Source: Halococcaceae archaeon (GTDB lineage: Archaea; Halobacteriota; Halobacteria; Halobacteriales; Halalkalicoccaceae). From it: a stretch of 5,636 nt of DNA. The stretch covers positions 1 to 5,636 of the forward strand of contig SKXI01000484.1 of assembly GCA_007128515.1 (NCBI GenBank), in the 5' to 3' direction. How positions within the stretch are numbered: the stretch's first letter is position 1; each line of letters begins with the position of its first letter. The notes under the pieces are model-generated. The model saw only the letters and a list, made by a program, of their open reading frames with translations, ran no database searches and was not told the DNA's origin. Of this stretch, positions 1-4,590 are shown one piece after another. Made by a program: the position numbers and the translations under genes.

Positions 1-44
1 GGAGCCCGCACCGACTGTCGAACGCCTCCTCCGATCGGAAGCGG

Positions 45-50
45 TTATGG
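45..50 (+). promoter_or_regulatory. Weak TATA-like element upstream of the Tat protein gene
   Basis: TTATGG is the least GC-rich patch upstream of the first gene. Its centre lies about 30 bases before the ATG at 78. Archaeal transcription starts roughly 25-27 bases downstream of the TATA box, so the mRNA would begin within a few bases of the start codon. Such leaderless or nearly leaderless transcripts are common in haloarchaea, and no convincing Shine-Dalgarno sequence precedes the ATG. The match to a haloarchaeal TATA box is poor and the upstream context is cut by the window edge, so this is tentative. Confidence 0.3.
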
Positions 51-66
51 CACTCGCGTGAGAGTG
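51..66. repeat. Short inverted repeat next to the first start codon
   Basis: CACTC (51-55) and GAGTG (62-66) form a perfect 5-bp inverted repeat around a 6-base spacer. It lies between the TATA-like element and the ATG at 78, where a repressor would block transcription. Repeats this short often arise by chance in GC-rich DNA, so the operator role is speculative. Confidence 0.25.
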
Positions 67-77
67 TCGGACGTACC

Positions 78-446
78 ATGGTATCACGACGCGTGCGTAC
101 GAACGGGACGACCGGGGAGCGGGCGACGGCGGGTCGCCGGGGCTTCCTGACGCTGGTCGGGCTCGCCGTCGCCGCCGGCGCGAGCCAGGGAACCGCCGCG
201 GCGAGCCAGGGGGCAGGTGCTGACGCGGAACCCGCGGCGCTCGTCGACGCCGACCTGGAGCCCGCGGAGGCGCTTTTGGCCTACGTCGAGGCGGTCTACG
301 GCGACCGGCTGGACGGGGACGACGGTGAGACGATCCTCGCGGGGAGCGAGGGCTCGCTCGCCTCCGGCGGGGCCTTCCGTGAGGTCGGCCTCGAGAACGC
401 CGACGAACCCGCGTTCACCTTCTCGGCCTACCGGGGTGAGGAGTGA
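78..446 (+). CDS. Small Tat-exported acidic protein, unknown function
   Basis: This encodes 122 residues that I cannot assign to a named family. The N-terminus is a twin-arginine signal peptide: Arg20-Arg21 in GRRGFLT, then a hydrophobic stretch rich in Leu, Val, Ala and Gly to about residue 35, and a likely signal peptidase site near Ala40-Ala42. There is no lipobox cysteine, so the product should be released rather than lipid-anchored. The mature part is about 80 residues, strongly acidic, with no further membrane segment. It has a helical-looking stretch (about 62-77) and ends in a motif-like tail, LENADEPAFTFSAYRG (105-120). Its stop overlaps the start of the amidase gene (TGATG), so the two should be co-translated. 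From memory, bacterial relatives of that amidase carry an N-terminal Tat segment with a similar 'LxNxxxPAxxF' tail, so this may be the same segment as a separate gene; that is inference. The start at 78 suits the signal peptide, though the frame stays open to the left edge. Confidence 0.75.
   Translation: MVSRRVRTNGTTGERATAGRRGFLTLVGLAVAAGASQGTAAASQGAGADAEPAALVDADLEPAEALLAYVEAVYGDRLDGDDGETILAGSEGSLASGGAFREVGLENADEPAFTFSAYRGEE
435..439 (+). promoter_or_regulatory. Shine-Dalgarno site that decides the amidase start
   Basis: GGTGA, complementary to the 3' end of archaeal 16S rRNA, ends 6 bases before the ATG at 446. It lies inside the last codons of the Tat protein gene. A GTG at 443 is also in frame, one codon earlier, but the spacing and the stop-start overlap at 444-448 favour the ATG. 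The arrangement implies translational coupling. Confidence 0.6.
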
Positions 447-1813
447 TGGTCGATCCCGAACCCCTCGTCGGATCGATCGACGACCTCGGAGCCGGCCTGA
501 GGAACGGAACGTTCACTTCGCGGGAGCTGACCGAGGCGTACCTCGAACGCCTCGAGACGGTCGGCGAGGAGCTGAACGCGGTGGTGACGCTCACGCGCGA
601 ACGGGCGCTCGCGGAGGCGGAACGGGCCGACGAGGAACTCGTCGCGGGCGAGGATCGAGGGCCGCTCCACGGGATTCCGTACGGCGTGAAGGACCTCGTG
701 GCGACCGAGGGCGACCCGACGACGTGGGGCGCGGAACCGTTCCGCGAGCGGGTCACGGAGGAGGACGCGGCGGTCGTCGAACGGCTCTCGGAGGCCGGCG
801 CGGTCATGCTCGGGAAGCTCGCGATGATCGAACTCGCCGGCGGCTTCGGCTACGACGACCCCGGAGCCGCCTGGACCGGGCCGACGCTGAACCCGTGGAA
901 CCGCGAGGCGTGGGCCGGCGGCTCCTCGAGCGGTTCGGCCGCGGCGGTCGCCGCCGGGCTGGTGGGGTTCGCCATCGGCACCGAGACGTGGGGCTCGCTC
1001 AACACCCCGGCGTCGTTCTCCGGGGTTTCGGCCGTTCGACCGACGTACGACCGGGTGAGTAGGGACGGAGTGATGGCGCTCTCGTGGACGATGGACAAGG
1101 TCGGACCGCTCTGTCGCTCGGCGAGCGACTGCGAGACCGTCCTCCGAGCGATCGCCGACCCCGCTACGGGGGAGATAGACGACGACGTCTCCGGGGACCG
1201 ACCACGGATCGCCGTTCCGGAGGACGCCGGCGAGGACGAACAGGAGGGTGTGAGAGAGAACTTCGAGCGGACGCTCGAAACCCTCTCGGGGTTCGCCGAG
1301 GTCGAGCGGGTCTCGCTACCTGACCTCCCGTACGCGGCGATGGCGGGGACGATTATCGACGGGGAGGCCGCCGCGGCGTTCGACGACCTGATCGAGGGCG
1401 GGGAGGTCCACGACCTGGCGGATCCGGTCCACACGCTCGGGAGCTACCGTGCGAGCACCGTGCTCGCGCGGGACTACATCAACGCGAACAGGGTGCGGGC
1501 GATCGCCCAGCGGGAACTCGACGCGCTGCTCGCGGAGTACGACGCGCTGGTCACCCCGGCGCGTGCGTCGGTCGCGAGCCCGGCAGAGGGCTCGTTCGGC
1601 GAGTTCTTCGCCGAGTTCGCGACCCCGCCGGTCAACGCCGCGGCGAACGTCACCGGTCTCCCCGGGATCACGGTGCCCAACGGATTCGCGGAGGACGGCC
1701 TGCCGACTGGCGTCGAGTTCGTCTCGCGGGCCTGGGAGGAGTCGACGGCGCTCGCGGTCGCCTGCGCGTACGAGCGTCGGAGCGACCACGTGGCCTACGT
1801 GGACCTCCTCTGA
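446..1813 (+). CDS. Amidase-signature family hydrolase
   Basis: This is a 455-residue member of the amidase signature family, whose members hydrolyse carboxamide bonds to a carboxylate and ammonia or an amine with a Ser-cisSer-Lys triad. The triad is visible: Lys82 in GIPYGVKD, Ser160 in AGGSSSGS, and the nucleophile Ser184 in GTETWGS. The 24-residue gap between the serines is the family spacing. The N-terminal helical region (about 8-60) and the C-terminal part with GLPGITVPNGF and GLPTGVEFV are complete, and the length is normal. Trp182 replaces the Gly usual in the GGS nucleophile motif, and VSRDGVMALSWTMDKVGPL marks a distinct subgroup of relatives. GatA is unlikely because no gatB or gatC gene is nearby. 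The protein has no signal peptide, yet its gene is coupled to a Tat-exported partner, so it may stay in the cytoplasm or be carried out in complex. Substrate unknown. Confidence 0.9.
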   Translation: MVDPEPLVGSIDDLGAGLRNGTFTSRELTEAYLERLETVGEELNAVVTLTRERALAEAERADEELVAGEDRGPLHGIPYGVKDLVATEGDPTTWGAEPFRERVTEEDAAVVERLSEAGAVMLGKLAMIELAGGFGYDDPGAAWTGPTLNPWNREAWAGGSSSGSAAAVAAGLVGFAIGTETWGSLNTPASFSGVSAVRPTYDRVSRDGVMALSWTMDKVGPLCRSASDCETVLRAIADPATGEIDDDVSGDRPRIAVPEDAGEDEQEGVRENFERTLETLSGFAEVERVSLPDLPYAAMAGTIIDGEAAAAFDDLIEGGEVHDLADPVHTLGSYRASTVLARDYINANRVRAIAQRELDALLAEYDALVTPARASVASPAEGSFGEFFAEFATPPVNAAANVTGLPGITVPNGFAEDGLPTGVEFVSRAWEESTALAVACAYERRSDHVAYVDLL

Positions 1814-1819
1814 CGGTCA
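1811..1819. other. Convergent gene junction with 3-bp gap
   Basis: The amidase stop TGA (1811-1813) faces the ligase-family stop (TCA on this strand, 1817-1819) across only CGG, giving the odd palindrome TGACGGTCA. Neither strand has a T-rich tract just past its stop, so no archaeal-type terminator is visible. Transcripts from each side probably run into the opposite gene. The palindrome follows largely from the facing stop codons and need not be functional. Confidence 0.6.
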
Positions 1820-2917
1820 GGACGTCTCCTCGATCCAGTCGGCGCTCGAACGCTGCAGTCGCTCGACGTCGGCCTCGAGACAGCGGGCGAGGTCGAGACG
1901 CAGGTCCCTCGTCCCTCGTTCGTCCATCTGTCGTTCGCCGTCGATCCGGTGGGTGAGCGGCCGGTAGGCCGGAACGTCGAAACCCATCCGGTCGAGGTAC
2001 GCCCGTACCGCCGGCGACTCGAGACCGGTCGTGATCGCCTCGTCGGTCAGTTCGCGGACCGTGGCGAACCCGGGGAGCGTGATCATCTCCACGTCGACGC
2101 TCCCCTCCTCGCCACCGATGACGACCTCCGTCTCAGAGACGCGCTCCATCACGGTGGCCATCTCCCGGACCAGCCGCATTGTCTCGCTCGGGAGCCCGAC
2201 GTCCGGCGAGCGCCACTCCACGGTCGGCACCTCCGTCCGAAGCCTGAGCGGCGTCCAGACGGTGTCCTCGGGCGAGAAGTGTTCCGCGAAGCGCTCGGGG
2301 TCGACCCCTTCGTCCCTCGCGGCGGCCTCGAACTCCTTGAAGCGATGCTCGAGCAGCTGGTTCCACCCCTCGACGCTGTCGACGTACTCCCAGAGCTGTC
2401 CGTGGTGGGGAAACGCCTCGTAGCCCCGCTTGCGGTAGACGTACGCGCGCGCGCAGGCCGCGACGCGACGACCGCGATAGTACGGCGAGGAGCTGAGCAG
2501 CGCGAGCGCCGGGTCGAGCGCGATCAGCGTGTTGAGCTGGTCGGCGACCTCCTCGCGGTCGAAGTGGACGTGTGTCCCGGCGCAGTGTGCGGCGTAGCCG
2601 AAGTCCTCGCCGACGACCCGGCGCTGGATCGCGGCGCGCTCGCTGTCGTGTTCCGGGACCTCGACCGGTCCGATCGGCGTCCCGCTCGGGACGAGCAGCC
2701 GGTCGCGCGCGCTCGCCTCCTCCAGCACCCACTTCAGGCGGGCGACGAACTCGTCGTAGAGCGCCGCGACGCTCTCACAGGGGGAGGTCTTTACTTCGAG
2801 GAGCGGTTCGACGAACTCCGGGACGACGTGCTCGGAGAGCGCCGTCAGCCCACCGGGATCGGTGAGCGCCCCGCTCCGATCGATCACCCAGTACTCCGCT
2901 TCGATGCTGACGTGCAT
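1817..2917 (-). CDS. Glutamate-cysteine ligase (GCS2) family protein
   Basis: This encodes 366 residues with the hallmarks of the GCS2 family, ATP-dependent enzymes that join an amino-acid carboxylate, typically the gamma-carboxyl of glutamate, to an amine. Visible motifs are the N-terminal strand SIEAEYWVID with acidic Glu6 and Glu8, LLEVKTSPCES (39-49), HCAGTHVHF (111-119, the family's GTHVH motif), SSSPYYRGRR (142-151) and TVEWRSPD (232-239). Length is normal for archaeal and bacterial members, and the conserved N-terminus supports the ATG at 2917. Haloarchaea accumulate gamma-glutamylcysteine as a thiol, made by GshA. From memory, the EAEYWVID opening resembles a second haloarchaeal branch rather than the GshA branch, so I give no symbol; the acceptor could differ from cysteine. 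The gene is divergent from the 3079-4590 amidase and convergent with the 446-1813 amidase. The leader has no clear Shine-Dalgarno site but holds half of an inverted repeat. Confidence 0.8.
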   Translation of the reverse strand: MHVSIEAEYWVIDRSGALTDPGGLTALSEHVVPEFVEPLLEVKTSPCESVAALYDEFVARLKWVLEEASARDRLLVPSGTPIGPVEVPEHDSERAAIQRRVVGEDFGYAAHCAGTHVHFDREEVADQLNTLIALDPALALLSSSPYYRGRRVAACARAYVYRKRGYEAFPHHGQLWEYVDSVEGWNQLLEHRFKEFEAAARDEGVDPERFAEHFSPEDTVWTPLRLRTEVPTVEWRSPDVGLPSETMRLVREMATVMERVSETEVVIGGEEGSVDVEMITLPGFATVRELTDEAITTGLESPAVRAYLDRMGFDVPAYRPLTHRIDGERQMDERGTRDLRLDLARCLEADVERLQRSSADWIEETS

Positions 2918-2931
2918 TGTTGGTGGTCCGT

Positions 2932-2963
2932 GCGACCGGGAGAGGAGATCGAGATCCGGTCGC
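2932..2963. repeat. Perfect 8-bp inverted repeat, candidate operator of the ligase-family gene
   Basis: GCGACCGG (2932-2939) and CCGGTCGC (2956-2963) are exact reverse complements separated by 16 bases. The pair lies between the minus-strand TATA-like box (2972-2979) and the start codon at 2917, and would straddle the expected transcription start near 2949. A dimeric repressor bound here would block initiation; if transcribed, only part of the repeat would be in the mRNA, so an RNA hairpin is less likely. The arms are GC-only apart from one base pair, which raises the chance of coincidence. Confidence 0.45.
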
Positions 2964-2971
2964 GAGAGCTT

Positions 2972-2979
2972 CGTATACG
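2972..2979 (-). promoter_or_regulatory. TATA-like box for the ligase-family gene
   Basis: CGTATACG is a perfect palindrome with a TATA core in otherwise GC-rich DNA. Read on the minus strand, a start site about 26 bases downstream falls near 2949, giving a leader of roughly 30 bases before the ATG at 2917. No good Shine-Dalgarno match lies in that leader. Confidence 0.45.
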
Positions 2980-3009
2980 GGAGACACGACCCTGCCTGGA
3001 AACCGTCGT

Positions 3010-3025
3010 CCCTGCGGATGCAGGG
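3010..3025. repeat. Inverted repeat upstream of the second amidase promoter
   Basis: CCCTGC (3010-3015), spacer GGAT and GCAGGG (3020-3025) form a perfect 6-bp inverted repeat. It ends 12 bases before the plus-strand TATA box, just upstream of where TFB would bind, a position typical of archaeal activator sites. It also lies upstream of the minus-strand promoter, so one regulator could serve both genes. There is no downstream T-tract, and it does not follow a gene end, so it is not a terminator. Confidence 0.4.
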
Positions 3026-3036
3026 GGAAACGCGCG

Positions 3037-3048
3037 TAATATACTAAT
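3037..3048 (+). promoter_or_regulatory. TATA box of the second amidase gene
   Basis: TAATATACTAAT is the most AT-rich 12-mer I noticed in the window and a good archaeal TATA match, preceded by a GGGGAAACGC stretch (3024-3033) that could serve as a TFB recognition element. The predicted start near 3067-3070 leaves a leader of about 10 bases before the ATG at 3079. That leader contains GGGGA, a partial ribosome-binding match. Confidence 0.65.
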
Positions 3049-3078
3049 CCTTTCCGTGGCTGGCCCCACAGGGGACGT

Positions 3079-4590
3079 ATGCCGATCCGCCCGCCGACGG
3101 AGACGGAGCTGCGCGAGTTCGGGAAGCGACTCCACCTCGACCTGCGAGAGGACGAGCTCGCCGAACTCGTCGAACTCGCCGCCGACCAGCTCGAGGACTA
3201 CGAGACGGTCGCCTCCTACACGCCGACGGTCCGTGCGGGTGGCGATGAGGTCCGCCCGCGAAACGCCGGTCGACGCGTTCCCTCGGGGGAGAACCCGCGG
3301 AACGCGTGGGTCTCGCGGTGTACGGTGGAGGGGAGAGCGGAGGGGCCGCTCGCCGGCTGGGAGGTCGCGGTGAAGGACAACGTGAGCGTCGCCGGCGTCG
3401 AGATGACCTGCGGCTCGCGCGTGCTCGAGGGCTACGTGCCCGACACCGACGCGACGATCGTCACCCGGCTGCTCGAGGCCGGCGCGACCGTCGTCGGCAA
3501 GACGAACATGGACGACATGGCGATGACGACGACCGGCCACAGCGCGTTCGGCCCCGTGATCCACCCCGGGAGCGACGACCACCTCGCGGGCGGCTCGAGC
3601 GGGGGGAGCGCGGTCGTCGTCGCGACCGGCGAGGTCGACGCGGCGATCGGCACCGACCAGGGCGGGAGCGTCCGTCTCCCGGCGGCGCACTGCGGGATCG
3701 TCGGTCACAAACCGACACACGGGCTGATACCCTACACGGGCTGTGTCGGTCTCGAACACACGATCGACCACCCCGGACCGATGGGACCCGATGTAGAAAC
3801 GGTCGCCCGCCTGCTCACGGTGCTCTCCGGCGACGGGCCCGAGGGGACCGCGGCCGACGACCGTCAGCCGCGGTCGGTGCCCGACGAGCGGTACCACGAC
3901 CTGGAGGAGGACGTCTCCGAACTGCGGATCGGTGTCCTCGACGAGGGGTTCGACCGGCCGGACGCCGATCCGGCGGTCCTCGACCGGGTCCGGGAGGCGA
4001 TCGACCTGCTCGAATCGGCCTGCGCAGGGACGGAAGCGGTCTCCGTGCCGATGCACGCCGACGCGCGGGCGATCCACTCGGTCTGTGCCTCGGAGGGGCT
4101 GGTCGCCGCGATGGCCGGCGAGGGGCTCGGCCACGGTCGCCGGAAGTGGTACGACACGACCTGGGTCGACGCGTTCGGGAAGTTCCGTCGGACCGCCGGC
4201 GGCGAGTTTCCCGCCGCGTTGAAGCGGTCGCTGCTCGTCGGCGCGTACGCGGCCGAGGAGTACCGTGCCCGCCACTACGCCCGCGGGATGAACCTGGTCC
4301 TCGACCTGACGGAGTCCTACGACGCCCTGTTCGAGGAGGTGGACCTCCTCGCGATGCCGACGACGACACGCACCGCTCCCGAACGCGACCCCCAGCAGGG
4401 CGAGTTCGATCGGCTCCGTCAGGGTCGGGAGGCCGCCAACACCGCCGCGTTCAACCGAACCGGTCACCCGGCCGTTTCGGTTCCCGCTGGGCGGGTCGAC
4501 GGCCTTCCGGTCGGGCTGATGTTCGTCGGCTCCGAGTTCGATGACGGGCGCGTCCTGGACGCCGCGTTCGCGCTCGAAGGGCTACGGTAG
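3079..4590 (+). CDS. Amidase, nitrile-hydratase-associated type
   Basis: This is a 503-residue amidase signature enzyme that should hydrolyse an amide to an acid plus ammonia in the cytoplasm; no signal peptide is present. The triad is intact: Lys99 in WEVAVKDN, Ser173 in AGGSSGGS and nucleophile Ser197 in GTDQGGS, with the usual 24-residue serine spacing. The block HKPTHGLIPYTG followed by EHTIDHPGPM strongly recalls the Rhodococcus amidases that work with nitrile hydratase. The helical N-terminal domain before the catalytic lysine and the length near 500-520 residues also fit that branch. No nitrile hydratase gene is visible here, so it may act on another amide. It differs clearly from the 446-1813 amidase in the nucleophile motif (QGGS versus TWGS) and in its N-terminal extension. 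It has its own promoter and overlaps the next, opposite gene by 9 bp at the 3' end. The branch assignment is from motif memory. Confidence 0.9.
   Translation: MPIRPPTETELREFGKRLHLDLREDELAELVELAADQLEDYETVASYTPTVRAGGDEVRPRNAGRRVPSGENPRNAWVSRCTVEGRAEGPLAGWEVAVKDNVSVAGVEMTCGSRVLEGYVPDTDATIVTRLLEAGATVVGKTNMDDMAMTTTGHSAFGPVIHPGSDDHLAGGSSGGSAVVVATGEVDAAIGTDQGGSVRLPAAHCGIVGHKPTHGLIPYTGCVGLEHTIDHPGPMGPDVETVARLLTVLSGDGPEGTAADDRQPRSVPDERYHDLEEDVSELRIGVLDEGFDRPDADPAVLDRVREAIDLLESACAGTEAVSVPMHADARAIHSVCASEGLVAAMAGEGLGHGRRKWYDTTWVDAFGKFRRTAGGEFPAALKRSLLVGAYAAEEYRARHYARGMNLVLDLTESYDALFEEVDLLAMPTTTRTAPERDPQQGEFDRLRQGREAANTAAFNRTGHPAVSVPAGRVDGLPVGLMFVGSEFDDGRVLDAAFALEGLR
4582..4590. other. Tail-to-tail overlap of convergent genes
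   Basis: CTACGGTAG contains both stop codons: TAG for the amidase (4588-4590) and TAG on the minus strand (CTA, 4582-4584). The last codons of each gene are therefore read from both strands. No T-rich terminator follows either stop. As at 1811-1819, the two stops are separated by CGG, which is probably coincidence. Confidence 0.65.

Larger units (their letters stand above)
2918..3078. promoter_or_regulatory. Divergent control region between ligase-family gene and second amidase
   Basis: These 161 non-coding bases separate two divergent genes. They hold a TATA-like box for each direction and two inverted repeats (2932-2963 and 3010-3025), all listed separately. Both genes probably take all their regulation from here, so joint or reciprocal control is possible. 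A tandem GAGATC pair at 2945-2956 lies inside the first inverted repeat. I see no small gene or RNA in the region. Confidence 0.7.

Noticed and set aside
1..61. Possible tail of an upstream plus-strand gene, reading EPAPTVERLLRSEAVMALA then TGA at 59-61
   Set aside because: Only 19 codons are visible, third-position GC is not distinctive, and the other two plus-strand frames are also open to the edge. It would overlap the candidate TATA element. It cannot be supported without the upstream sequence.
1..79. Possible divergent minus-strand gene starting at 79
   Set aside because: The frame is open to the left edge, but its translation (MVRPTLSREC...) has no recognisable motif, and its start codon would overlap that of the Tat protein gene.
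180..211. Direct repeat GCGAGCCAGGG at 180-190 and 201-211
   Set aside because: The 21-bp period equals seven codons in the low-complexity end of the signal peptide (ASQG twice). It is best explained as a small in-frame duplication under weak constraint.
3064..3074. CCCC-ACA-GGGG mini-hairpin before the second amidase start
   Set aside because: The four-pair stem with a 3-base loop is too weak and too common in this composition; the GGGGA arm is more simply a partial ribosome-binding site.
1949..3373. Open plus-strand frame of 474 codons opposite the ligase-family gene
   Set aside because: It is antisense to a conserved gene, runs across the divergent promoter region and into the second amidase, and has no recognisable motif.
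2884..4467. Long 527-codon open frame on the minus strand opposite the second amidase
   Set aside because: It is a GC-rich shadow frame: low-complexity Arg/Gly/Val/Asp composition, no domain, and complete overlap with a gene whose catalytic motifs are intact.
3306..4544. 412-codon plus-strand frame inside the second amidase
   Set aside because: Extreme Arg/Gly composition is typical of an out-of-frame reading of a high-GC gene, and the overlapping frame carries the full amidase triad.
446..4590. Either amidase as the GatA subunit of the tRNA amidotransferase
   Set aside because: No gatB or gatC gene is adjacent, and the motifs around the nucleophile (TETWGS and TDQGGS with the IPYTG block) fit other amidase branches better.
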